A stretch of DNA of 8,193 nt from Desulfobacterales bacterium (GCA_030601485.1 JAUVTO010000075.1:1-8193), one strand, 5' to 3'. Shown: positions 1-6,357, numbered from the stretch's first letter. The notes: a model not told the origin generated them from the sequence alone. Numbers and translations are program-made.

Positions 1-2
1 AT

Positions 3-113
3 ATCGGCAAATTCCTGTAGACGTTCAAGGGGTTCCTGACGAGCCAAAAGGCGGCCAGTTTTACTATTGACCCGGTCATGGAGCAATTGCAGACCCGCGC
101 GACCGGAAACTGA
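3..113 (+). pseudogene. C-terminal relic of a sulfatase with an in-frame TAG
   Basis: The frame from position 3 reads IGKFL, then a TAG at 18-20, then TFKGFLTSQKAASFTIDP, VMEQLQ and a short tail to the TGA at 111-113. This matches the C-terminal tail I recall from many bacterial arylsulfatases, where a segment like FLxTFKEFPPxQKxASF precedes an amphipathic helix containing a V-M-E-Q/K-L pattern. Against that pattern, the TAG replaces what is probably Gln (CAG) and the two prolines of the PP pair read Leu and Thr. These are signs of point-mutation decay. It is not the tail of the sulfatase downstream at 780, whose C-terminus is different. The rest of the gene lies outside the window. Alternatives are a live gene read through the TAG, or a chance resemblance. 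The family call rests on recalled motifs over about 35 residues. Confidence 0.5.
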
Positions 114-154
114 GTTTATACTTTCGCAAATGATCCCGATAGAGATTCAAGGTG

Positions 155-190
155 GGCCAAGAGTCGTTACACGGCTCTTGGCCTTTTCTT
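155..190 (+). terminator. Strong intrinsic terminator after the sulfatase relic
   Basis: A 12-bp stem (155-166 paired with 172-183, starting GGCCAAGAG and ending CTCTTGGCC, with one G-T wobble) has a 5-base loop TTACA. It is followed directly by TTTTCTT. It lies 42 bases after the stop at 113 and would end transcription from the left. Confidence 0.85.
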
Positions 191-262
191 CTGAAATAGA
201 TAAGCACTTTCAAAATTGCAGATAACTCCAACGTCTATGCACTTAACCCTGATTTCATATAC

Positions 263-377
263 CTGCTATGAAAATGTAAATATCAAGGGTCTGAAAAATT
301 TGGGATATCGTTTTTTCAAAAAGGGCAAATCTTTTTTGGAGGGTTTGCCTTTTTGATTTTATTGATATATGTAATGA
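263..377 (+). repeat. Dispersed hairpin repeat, copy A
   Basis: This stretch aligns with 3620-3742. Shared blocks in order are CTGCTAT, GATATCGTTTTT, a GGGCRAATC block, GAGGGTTTGCC, GATTTT and ATATATGTAA-ATGA. The core folds into a hairpin: 319-329 pair with 344-354 (AAAGGGCAAA against TTTGCCTTTT), the loop is T-rich, and more T residues follow. It could be a terminator-bearing repeat, a small structured RNA or the end of a mobile element. It does not match a repeat family I can name. Confidence 0.6.
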
Positions 378-494
378 ACAAGAATTGATTTCAGGTTGTT
401 GTTCTGGCAAGAAATCACCACATTATAAAACCTCTCTATAAATGTTTGATTGGTTCAATTACTATTTTTTTCTCCATTGATTCCTCCCAGTATG

Positions 495-574
495 TAGAAC
501 ATCAAAATTTCACTACCTTGATTATTAAAGGAAGGCACTTAGATTTTTTATATCAAGTAGAGGTCGATGTTCTA
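495..574. repeat. Nested inverted repeat upstream of the sulfatase
   Basis: TAGAACATC (495-503) is the exact reverse complement of GATGTTCTA (566-574). Nested inside, CTACCTTGAT (513-522) pairs with ATCAAGTAG (552-560) with one bulged C. Together they make an imperfect 18-bp stem with an internal loop and a terminal loop of about 29 bases. The right arm overlaps a TATAAT hexamer at 573-578, so it could be an operator, an RNA structure or a small mobile-element relic. Confidence 0.5.
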
Positions 575-779
575 TAATGTTCGAGTTCACTATTAATAAA
601 ATATACTTGTATCATAACACTAATTTTGATACAGTTGTTTAGCGATAATTTTTCATAAATAACTACTGGTTTTGCAATAGTCCTATTTGGGCATTATTGT
701 TGCAGCCTATAAATTAATTTGATTACCATTTCGATCAACATATAAAGAAATTAACAGAAACAAATAAAGGAGGAGGCCT

Positions 780-2474
780 GTGGGAAGATCAACTGTTTTT
801 TGCTTTTTGGTTGCTACTATAGCAACTATGGTTATTAGTTCCAGCATTGGGCAGGCAAAGGAGAAAGGCAAAATCGTCCATGATGCCGAGTACTACATCC
901 TCGAGGCCCAGCACGGAAAAAAATGGGCTGCCGAAGATAAAGAAATTGATAAAAAACTGGCCGAGATTCGCAAGAAAAACGGCGGCAAACCGCCGAATTT
1001 CGTTTACATCCTACTCGACGATCTCGGCTTCGGCGAAATTGGGATGCCGAATCTCGATGTCATCCGTGGCTACAGTACCCCCAGGATCTCGAAGCTGGCG
1101 GACGAAGGCCTCTCCCTCATGCGGATGTATACCGAGCCCAGTTGCACGCCGACCCGTGTGGCCATGATGACCGGTCGGTACGCTGCCCGGACAGGGACCA
1201 GCGAGGCGAAGGCAGTGGTCGCAGGCGACGGTCTGGCGGCCTGGGAGGTGACTCTCGCCGAAATCCTGAGCAAGGCCGGCTATGCCACCGTTCATATGGG
1301 GAAATGGCACCTCGGCGACATTGAGGAATCCTATGCCACCAACCAGGGTTTTGACTACGCCGAACATCCGATGCACCAACAAGGCCAAATGGCTATCATG
1401 AACGAGACCGCCGAGCTCGAGGGCTTGTCGACCGGTCTGTCAAGGAAGCTGCGTGCGGATACCTTCGAACTCGACAAGAGTTTCCGGACGAATCCCAACG
1501 CCATGGTGTACGGCGTCGTCGGTAAAAAGGGCGGCCCGATGCGCGAAGTGAACTTCAAGGCCGGGGAAGTCTATACCCAAGAGCATTATAACCGCATGGA
1601 AGAAGGCTACAAGCAAGGCACCCTCAAACAGCTCGAACGTTTGGCAAAGGGAGACAAGCCGTTCTTCTTGCAATACTGGCCGCAACACCCGCTGACGTTC
1701 ACCCGCAGCGACATCGAGCAAGCGAAGACCCTCAACGGCGGCCCCATTGCGGAGTCGATCGCCAAGGTCGACGGATGGATAGGTGAGATCCTCGATAAGA
1801 TCGAAGAACTCGGTATCGCCGAGAACACGGTTGTCATGGTGATGGGCGACAACGGTCCCTTCATGCAATATGTTAACAGGAGCGGCCAGTCGGACCGAAC
1901 TGACCGCGGGGGCAAGGCCGAGCAGCTCGAGGGCGGCGTCCGCGTCAACGCCTTCATAAAATGGAAAGGCGTGCTGGAGCCCGGATCGCGTGCCCAGGAC
2001 ATCGTTCACGTTACGGATTTATTCACGACTTTCGCCCGTCTGGCCGGCGCCGAGGAGCACATTCCCACCGATCGCCTGATCGACGGGGTTGATCAGACGC
2101 CCGTACTGTTCCTCGGAGAGACCCATGGTCGTCGCGATTATGTTTTTGTCTATGAGGGACCGAGGCTGCGCTCCATCGTCAAGCAGCAGTACAAGTTTCA
2201 TCTGCCGCTACCCGGAGAGAACCCCATCGGCGCGCCCATTTTCGATCTTTACAAAAATCCGCGTGAGGATCGCCCGCAGGACGCGATTCAATACGGCGTT
2301 GGTTTTGGCGGGAACTTCGTGGCGATGCTGAAGCGCCATTTGGCGATGAAGCAACAGTATCCGGATCGTGAGCCGGGTAGGGGCCTGCCCTATGGCGGTA
2401 TCGAGAACCTCCGTCCGGAAACCAAGGCTCTGGTGGAGTCCATGGCCGCGTGGATGAAGCCAGTGGGTAAGTAA
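780..2474 (+). CDS. Periplasmic sulfatase, formylglycine-dependent (S1 family)
   Basis: This is a 564-residue sulfate-ester hydrolase. The GTG start at 780 is fixed by AAAGGAGGAGG six bases upstream. A Sec signal peptide spans residues 1-26 (cut after GQA), so the enzyme should be periplasmic. Family landmarks are all present: D80-D81 (metal ligands), S121-C122-T123-P124-T125-R126 (the C-x-P-x-R signature whose Cys becomes formylglycine), G174-K175-W176-H177, H303, D357-N358-G359 (metal ligands) and K379 followed by EGG-x-R (384-388). An active enzyme is therefore likely. The substrate cannot be read from the sequence; arylsulfatase is the generic label. No maturase gene is in the window. The mature region is visibly GC-rich in codon choice, while the signal-peptide codons and flanks are AT-rich, which suggests transfer. 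It is probably co-transcribed with the DUF3313-like gene 58 bases downstream. Confidence 0.93.
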   Translation: MGRSTVFCFLVATIATMVISSSIGQAKEKGKIVHDAEYYILEAQHGKKWAAEDKEIDKKLAEIRKKNGGKPPNFVYILLDDLGFGEIGMPNLDVIRGYSTPRISKLADEGLSLMRMYTEPSCTPTRVAMMTGRYAARTGTSEAKAVVAGDGLAAWEVTLAEILSKAGYATVHMGKWHLGDIEESYATNQGFDYAEHPMHQQGQMAIMNETAELEGLSTGLSRKLRADTFELDKSFRTNPNAMVYGVVGKKGGPMREVNFKAGEVYTQEHYNRMEEGYKQGTLKQLERLAKGDKPFFLQYWPQHPLTFTRSDIEQAKTLNGGPIAESIAKVDGWIGEILDKIEELGIAENTVVMVMGDNGPFMQYVNRSGQSDRTDRGGKAEQLEGGVRVNAFIKWKGVLEPGSRAQDIVHVTDLFTTFARLAGAEEHIPTDRLIDGVDQTPVLFLGETHGRRDYVFVYEGPRLRSIVKQQYKFHLPLPGENPIGAPIFDLYKNPREDRPQDAIQYGVGFGGNFVAMLKRHLAMKQQYPDREPGRGLPYGGIENLRPETKALVESMAAWMKPVGK

Positions 2475-2532
2475 GACAATGAATATCTTTCTCTATCGTT
2501 AATTAGAATTACATAATTTAAGGAGGTACATC

Positions 2533-3216
2533 ATGAAAAAAATCATTTTAACAATTTTGGCAATGATGATCAGCTTTTGTTTTATAACAGGTGCGGGATG
2601 GGCCGCCGAAGAAGAAATGCCCAAGTCCGGATTTCTCCAGGATTACACACTGCTGAAGCCCGATGATTCTATGAAAGCCGTCAACTGGCTCTATGTAAAT
2701 GAAAAAGTGGACTATAGCACTTACAACAAAATCATGCTTGACGACCTGGTGTTTTTCGTATCCAAAGATGCCGACTACAAGGGTTTTGAGGCCAATGAGC
2801 TGGCTGATTTGGGTAAAGCCTTTCAGCAAGCTATAGTTATGAATCTTTCGGGCGTTTACGAGTTCACGGATACGCCCGGTCCCGGTGTGATGCGGATAAG
2901 AATAGCCGTAACAAACCTGGTTCCCAGCAACTCCGTCACCGGTACGGTGACAACCATAGTCCCGGTAGGCTTGGCTTTAAGCGTTGTCAAAAAAGCTGTC
3001 ACTGGCTCCCACATCGGGATGGGGCAGGTCGCTATTGAGGGTGAAATTGTCGATTCCCAAACCAATGAAATATTAGGGGCGGTGCTCGACTCCAAAACAG
3101 GAAAAAAGTATAAAATTGCAAGAGGTACGTCTAAATGGGGGCACGTCATCGACGTATTTAATACGTGGGGACAGAACATTCGGGCGCGGTTGGACAAATA
3201 CTCAGGCCGCGAATAG
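2533..3216 (+). CDS. Secreted DUF3313-like protein
   Basis: This 227-residue exported protein has a signal peptide at residues 1-25 (KK start, hydrophobic core, cut near WA-AEEE). No lipobox cysteine sits at the cut, so it is predicted soluble periplasmic rather than a lipoprotein. After the signal, the S-G-F-L-x-D-Y block followed by L-x-P and the central R-I-R-I-x-V-T-N-L strand match my memory of the DUF3313 family, whose function is unknown. A glycine-rich, V-P-V-G-L-A-containing stretch lies mid-protein, and a G-E-I-V-D-S-Q-T block with I-L-G-A-V-L-D-S follows, as in that family. The start is set by AAGGAGGT at 2520-2527. It sits just downstream of the sulfatase and is likely in the same operon, but whether it helps that enzyme is unproven. 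The DUF assignment is from motif memory. Confidence 0.8.
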   Translation: MKKIILTILAMMISFCFITGAGWAAEEEMPKSGFLQDYTLLKPDDSMKAVNWLYVNEKVDYSTYNKIMLDDLVFFVSKDADYKGFEANELADLGKAFQQAIVMNLSGVYEFTDTPGPGVMRIRIAVTNLVPSNSVTGTVTTIVPVGLALSVVKKAVTGSHIGMGQVAIEGEIVDSQTNEILGAVLDSKTGKKYKIARGTSKWGHVIDVFNTWGQNIRARLDKYSGRE

Positions 3217-3260
3217 CTGTCAAACCGCTTCTCCGGCTTTTGGACCAAAGGAAGTTTATT

Positions 3261-3365
3261 ATGCTTCGAACAACCAAAGTGATGGTGATGTGGCTGCTAT
3301 TGGCAATGCTGACAGCCGTGCAGCAATGGCGCTATTTCTGGTCCGGACGTTTGGTCTTTAGGTAG
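3261..3365 (+). CDS. 34-residue ORF, signal-peptide-like; probable gene stub
   Basis: An ATG at 3261 with AAAGGAAG six bases upstream opens a 34-codon frame. It starts MLRTTKVMVMWLLLAML and then reads through TAVQQWRYFW to a TAG at 3363-3365. A basic start followed by a hydrophobic core ending near A-V-Q-Q looks like a signal peptide or a single membrane segment. It lies 45 bases after the DUF3313-like gene and stops 23 bases before the palindromic element at 3388. It may be the surviving 5' end of a third exported-protein gene cut off by insertion or deletion, or a genuine small membrane protein. I do not recognise it. Confidence 0.35.
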   Translation: MLRTTKVMVMWLLLAMLTAVQQWRYFWSGRLVFR

Positions 3366-3387
3366 TAGCGGTTTTCTCGAACGGGCA

Positions 3388-3567
3388 GGGTCAGAAACAA
3401 GCCGTTTACTTAGGGTGTTGAAGGATTTCTTTAATCGCTTGATTTTTAAGCGAAAACAAAGAAAATCTATCGACAGAATATCTTTCTGCGACTACTCATC
3501 TTTATTGCATCTAAAAACAGCACCTTAAGCCGATTCGTCAACACCTTTAGTAAACGGCTTGGGTCAG
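3388..3567. mobile_element. MITE-like palindromic element with 23-bp terminal inverted repeats
   Basis: The arms at 3399-3421 and 3538-3560 are inverted copies matching at 21 of 23 positions, starting AAGCCGTTTACT. The 7-base direct repeat GGGTCAG lies outside them at 3388-3394 and 3561-3567; on the left, four extra bases separate it from the arm. Inside are two more hairpins: 3424-3467 (an outer GATTTCTTT arm and an inner TCGCTT/AAGCGA arm) and 3470-3491 (TCG-a-CAGAA with TTCTGCGA). No ORF is present. The overall shape is a long stem carrying two hairpins. It is consistent with a miniature non-autonomous transposable element with a possible target duplication, or with a structured RNA, since GCAGG/CCTGC plus T6 flanks it. 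No family is assigned. Confidence 0.5.
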
Positions 3568-3619
3568 CAATGGTCCTGCTTTTTTATACATAAATTATGA
3601 GTTCAGAGGATTTGAATAT

Positions 3620-3742
3620 CTGCTATAAAACACACGTATCATGTCAAAAACTTTCGTGTGATATCGTTTTTCAATGGGGCGAATCTAATTCAGAGGGTTT
3701 GCCCTTTGATTTTTTATGAATTTTAGGATATATGTAAAATGA
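3620..3742 (+). repeat. Dispersed hairpin repeat, copy B
   Basis: This is the second, diverged copy of the repeat at 263-377. Its hairpin pairs 3676-3683 (GGGGCGAA) with 3698-3705 (TTTGCCCT). Relative to copy A, one A-T pair has become G-T and one G-T pair has become G-C, so the stem is kept although the bases change. A T-run follows (GATTTTTTAT). The two copies flank the sulfatase/DUF3313 block in the same orientation. Confidence 0.6.
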
Positions 3743-3757
3743 TTCAAAATAGCCATT

Positions 3758-3919
3758 CTATATGAATAGAATGCTCAGGGCAATTCGTTCCTTAGGATGC
3801 GCTTTCTCCTTCTCCCACCCATCCTTGAATATGCGCCCTCCCTCCATCAATATCCGTTGAAAATAGCGACATCTTTTATAATATGCTTGACCTGTTTGTG
3901 ATTCGAAGGTATACGACAT
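3758..3919 (-). CDS. Doubtful 53-codon ORF, possible gene relic
   Basis: On the minus strand, an ATG at 3917-3919 opens a frame of 53 codons, with composition that reads protein-like (MSYTFESQTGQAYY, then an R/K-rich stretch with several aromatics, ending I-A-L-S-I-L-F-I). The frame stays open upstream for about 19 further codons before a TAA. No ribosome binding site precedes the ATG, and I recognise no family. It may be a relic of a longer gene or a chance frame. It overlaps the candidate promoter of the HU gene on the other strand. Confidence 0.2.
   Translation of the reverse strand: MSYTFESQTGQAYYKRCRYFQRILMEGGRIFKDGWEKEKAHPKERIALSILFI
3887..3915 (+). promoter_or_regulatory. Possible sigma-70 promoter for the HU gene
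   Basis: TTGACC (3887-3892) lies 17 bases before TATACG (3910-3915), giving five and four matches to the consensus hexamers. It would leave a leader of about 145 bases before the HU start. It is the best match in the gap but only moderate. Confidence 0.3.
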
Positions 3920-4066
3920 GCTTATTTCTATATTTATGGTGAGCGGCTCCAGCGTATCCGGAACTGTTTTCGCCTGGATATTCCATTAAAATTCAGATGG
4001 AAAATTCATTATTACGGATCAGCCACGATCAATTTACGAAACAATTAAAACAGGAGGAGAACCAAC

Positions 4067-4336
4067 GTGAACAAAGGTGATTTAGTGAACGAAGCGGCCA
4101 AAGTAGTCAGCACCAAAAAAGAAGCTCAGGCCGCTGTAGATTGTATTTTCAAAACGATTACAAATGCACTAAAAAATCAGGAAGCTGTTCAGGTAACCGG
4201 CTTCGGCACATTTAAGGTGGCTGAAAGGAAGGCTCGTAAAGGCAGAAATCCTCAGACAGGGGAAGAGATAGATATTGCGGCAAGTAAGGTGCCAAAGTTT
4301 GTTGCAGGAAAAGCTTTGAAGGAAGCTGTGAAATAA
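4067..4336 (+). CDS. hup: HU-family DNA-binding protein
   Basis: This 89-residue histone-like protein matches the usual length of about 90. The GTG start follows CAGGAGGAG at 4051-4059. It begins M-N-K-G-D-L-V, as HU proteins do (helix 1, dimer interface), and has helix 2 around residues 18-37. The signature G45-F46-G47-T48-F49 is followed by the beta-arm R54-K55-A56-R57-K58-G59-R60-N61-P62. P62 is the conserved arm-tip proline that intercalates into DNA. The C-terminus V-P-K-F-x-A-G-K-x-L-K matches the family. It should bind and bend DNA with little sequence preference as a dimer in the nucleoid. The R-N-P-x-T-G-E-E-I arm is typical of HU rather than IHF. It appears monocistronic or weakly linked to the next gene, which is 143 bases away. 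Confidence 0.95.
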   Translation: MNKGDLVNEAAKVVSTKKEAQAAVDCIFKTITNALKNQEAVQVTGFGTFKVAERKARKGRNPQTGEEIDIAASKVPKFVAGKALKEAVK

Positions 4337-4479
4337 TTATTTGTTCGTAGGTAACAACATTCTGTTAACGGATAATAGTTATCAGGTAACTCCCACGTGT
4401 GCGATTTTCGCTTGATCGGGGTGTTCCTCGAAGAGTGTCCATATGGGTCAAACAAACATACTTAATAAGGAGGTTGAAA

Positions 4480-4965
4480 ATGAAAGCAAGAATTAGAATA
4501 TATCCTTTTCTTATCGTACTGGTCGCATTATTGGCAGTTTTCATCGTTTCGTCCATGGCACAAGAAAAACCCGCCGACAATATGCAGATAGTTCGTGAAA
4601 AGATCCAGACCGACAAGAAGCTGTTGATTGCGGAGAATATGAATCTCACGGAATCGGAGGCCAAAGTTTTCTGGCCGGTTTATGAGAATTATCAGAAAGA
4701 TCTGGGCAAACTTGTCGATAAAACCGTCAAACTGATCGATAACTACGCCGCCAACTATCAGACCATGACCGAGGAAGCGGCCAAAGAACTGATCAATGGG
4801 TATTTGGTCATTGAGGGAGAACGGGTGACACTCATGAAATCCTTTTTACCCAAATTCAGAAAAGTTCTGCCTGAAAAGAAAGTAGCACGCTATTACCAAC
4901 TCGAAAACAAGATCAATGCTGTAGTGAAATATGAGCTGGCAAAGAATATCCCCTTGGTCAATTAA
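4480..4965 (+). CDS. Secreted all-helical protein of unknown function
   Basis: The product is 161 residues. The start at 4480 is chosen because AAGGAGGT (4467-4474) precedes it and residues 1-27 then form a clean signal peptide (basic M-K-A-R-I-R-I, hydrophobic core, cut after S-M-A). An upstream in-frame ATG at 4399 would bury that signal and lacks a ribosome site. The mature part is charged and almost wholly helical. It has E-A-K-V-F-W-P-V-Y-E-N-Y near residues 60-71, an E-G-E-R central helix and a C-terminal block with LPEKKVARYYQLENKI followed by Y-E-L-A and I-P-L-V. I recall similar blocks in uncharacterised periplasmic proteins of Proteobacteria and Bacteroidetes. A remote likeness to CpxP/Spy-type periplasmic proteins is possible but I cannot show it. 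It ends shortly before a bidirectional terminator. Confidence 0.8.
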   Translation: MKARIRIYPFLIVLVALLAVFIVSSMAQEKPADNMQIVREKIQTDKKLLIAENMNLTESEAKVFWPVYENYQKDLGKLVDKTVKLIDNYAANYQTMTEEAAKELINGYLVIEGERVTLMKSFLPKFRKVLPEKKVARYYQLENKINAVVKYELAKNIPLVN

Positions 4966-5317
4966 GGACTGGAGCTGACAGACGCCCCAAGAGTCGGATA
5001 TAATTGATTTTCGGGGTTCTTGCTGTCAAGGCCATCAAACTGATAAAAAAATAAGCGTGGATAGACGATAAAATTCCACGCTTTTTTTGTTCGTATGGAC
5101 ACACAAGATATTATGGTGATGATATTTGGTGTTAAACCGGTGACATCTCCAACATACATGGCCTATTCTCGGCATACATGTATCTGTATCATGCATTTTG
5201 AAATGGTTTCATAAGTTGTGGTATCGAATGATTGAAATTGAACTGTCAAGTGATGTTTACCTGCCCTGCGATTCTGTCAAATAAAATATAGGCCAGGAAT
5301 ATCTCAAGCCACATGTT
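4966..5317. other. Intergenic region with convergent terminator
   Basis: Between the secreted-protein gene and the minus-strand receiver gene, the only clear structure is the terminator at 5047-5088. A 10-base palindrome ATACATGTAT sits at 5174-5183 among several CATACATG-like words, with no evident function. No supported ORF was seen on either strand, and translating past the receiver stop gives no more receiver-like sequence. Confidence 0.6.
5047..5088. terminator. Bidirectional intrinsic terminator between convergent genes
   Basis: GCGTGGA (5055-5061) pairs with TCCACGC (5075-5081). The loop is 13 bases, there is a T7 run on the right (5082-5088) and an A-run on the left, which serves as the T-run for the minus strand. 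It sits between the plus-strand gene ending at 4965 and the minus-strand gene ending at 5318, so it can serve both. Confidence 0.8.
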
Positions 5318-5560
5318 TCACTCATACCAAACAGGAATATCAAACCGATCCCGTATCTTTTCTGTGGTCTTAATCCCATCTATCCTGGCATACAGATCCA
5401 GATCAAGCACAACAATATCTGGCCTGTTTTTTTCGATTTCCGATAACAGCTTTTCTTTGGTCGGCACATAGGAATCCACCTTGCACCACTTACTGATAAT
5501 TCTGCATCTGATTTCCTGACCAGCTCCCTCATCAAACATCATCATTTTTAGTCCTGACAT
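5318..5560 (-). CDS. Truncated response-regulator receiver domain
   Basis: This 80-residue CheY-like fragment reads from an ATG at 5558-5560 with an AGGAGGGG-type ribosome site (complement of 5566-5573). It contains the first receiver strand and acidic pair (M-M-M-F-D10-E11), the amphipathic region, P47-D48-I-V-V-L-D53 with D53 as the expected phospho-acceptor, and D61-G-I. It ends at F-D-I-P-V-W-Y-E, just where receivers normally continue with the conserved Thr/Ser and the later Lys. About one third of the fold (strand 5, helices 4-5) is therefore missing, as is any output domain. The start signals look intact, so it may be translated, but the fold is probably non-functional. No frame of the following sequence restores the missing part, so a deletion or recombination is more likely than a simple frameshift. 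Confidence 0.65.
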   Translation of the reverse strand: MSGLKMMMFDEGAGQEIRCRIISKWCKVDSYVPTKEKLLSEIEKNRPDIVVLDLDLYARIDGIKTTEKIRDRFDIPVWYE

Positions 5561-5607
5561 GATATCCCCTCCTGTAAAGGTTTTTCTTTCAAATAATCCC
5601 GAACTGA

Positions 5608-5620
5608 AGCTATAATAGCT
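5608..5620. promoter_or_regulatory. Short perfect palindrome between divergent genes
   Basis: AGCTATAATAGCT is a perfect 6-1-6 palindrome lying between the receiver start (5560) and the transposase relic (5633). It contains TATAAT on the plus strand. It could be an operator or part of a promoter; there is no good -35 element to decide. Confidence 0.25.
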
Positions 5621-5632
5621 CCATAGAGATGA

Positions 5633-6317
5633 CCCCTAATATCGGGTAAATATGGTGAATATCATCTTGCCTTTTGCGCATTGCTTGGATTTAAATTGTT
5701 GCCCCGTTTAAAGCGGATCAAGGATGAGCGGCTTTATCGTCCTGGACGTGGAATGACTTATAATAAATTGGAATCCGTAATGACGCGTCCTATCAAATGG
5801 GATCTAATCAAAGACAATTATGAAATGATCGCTAAGATCGCCGTGTCAATTGCCGAAAATGGTGTCTCTCCTATTGCAGTGCTGCGAAGATTCAATATGT
5901 ATTCAAGACGTAACCCAACCTATCGGGCCATTCTGGAGTTTGGCAAAGTCGTTAAAACCAACTTTCTCTGTGAGTATTTGCCGTCTCCGGATCTTCAGAG
6001 AGGTCTAGGAGGGTCTAAATAAAGTTGAGGCATGGAATGGCCTTAACTCATTTATCCGTTATGGAAAAGCCGGAGGGATCACCGAACGTCAGTTGATGGA
6101 TCAGAGGCAATCGATTGCCTGCCTCCAGCTCATTCAAAATTGCATTATTTTTTGGAACACCTATGTGATGGACATGTTATTTAGAGCAGAAAACGGGGAG
6201 ATTAGTCATTTGGAGGATCTTAACCGCCTGAGTCCTTTGCTTCACCATCATATTAATCCATATGGCCGCTTTGAAATCAACTTGCATGGCTCCAGGATCT
6301 TGGAAACGCTGAATTAG
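5633..6317 (+). pseudogene. tnpA: C-terminal relic of a Tn3-family transposase, frameshifted
   Basis: About 225 residues remain of a protein that is normally near 1,000. In the first frame the text runs from L-I-S-G-K-Y-G-E-Y-H-L-A-F through LLGFKLLPRL, LYRPGRG, TRPIKWDLI, a VLRRF block and PTYRAILEFGKVVKT to LQRG near 6002. The frame then shifts by one and a TAG occurs at 6006-6008. From 6009 the other frame reads EGLNKVEAWN, SFIRYGKAGGI and SPLLHHHINPYGRFEINL to the stop at 6315-6317. These blocks, in this order, are the C-terminal third of TnpA in Tn3-family transposons, ending with the usual HINPYG-F signature. The N-terminal two thirds are gone, so the gene is dead. It sits divergent to the truncated receiver, and a Tn3-like end lies 452 bases beyond its stop. 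An insertion and later deletion may have truncated both genes. Confidence 0.88.
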
Positions 6318-6357
6318 CCCCTTATGTATATTTCATGCACGTTTGCTTTCCAAGGGC

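Larger units (their letters stand above)
191..766. other. AT-rich non-coding region upstream of the sulfatase
   Basis: No convincing gene was seen on either strand. The stretch holds the hairpin repeat copy A (263-377), a nested inverted repeat (495-574), a TATAAT at 573-578 without a good -35 partner, and a small inverted repeat TGTATC/GATACA (608-613 and 628-633). On the minus strand, a well-placed GGGAGGAA precedes an ATG at 475-477, but that frame closes after 13 codons at 436. The promoter of the sulfatase operon must be here or farther left, but no single site stands out. Confidence 0.6.
3366..4050. other. Non-coding region rich in inverted repeats
   Basis: No convincing gene was seen in this 700-base gap. 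It contains the palindromic element (3388-3567), a T-run at 3580-3585 preceded by CCTGC (3575-3579) that can pair with GCAGG at 3385-3389, the hairpin repeat copy B (3620-3742), an 8-bp hairpin with CATTCTAT/ATAGAATG arms (3754-3773), a weak minus-strand ORF (3758-3919) and a possible promoter for the HU gene (3887-3915). Confidence 0.6.

Noticed and set aside
436..477. 13-codon minus-strand ORF with a good GGGAGGAA site
   Set aside because: It is too short to call without a downstream regulated gene; recorded only as a possible gene start lost to decay.
1440..2009. Long minus-strand ORF of 189 codons inside the sulfatase
   Set aside because: It lies wholly antisense to conserved catalytic regions and has no ribosome site; typical of GC-rich codon bias.
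4399..4479. Upstream in-frame ATG giving a 188-residue version of the secreted protein
   Set aside because: It has no ribosome site and would bury the signal peptide; ATG 4480 has AAGGAGGT at the right distance.
6318..6321. CCCC directly after the transposase stop as a Tn3 terminal tip
   Set aside because: The preceding bases, which encode the protein end, do not show the inner TTACGTTAG-type part of the terminal repeat.
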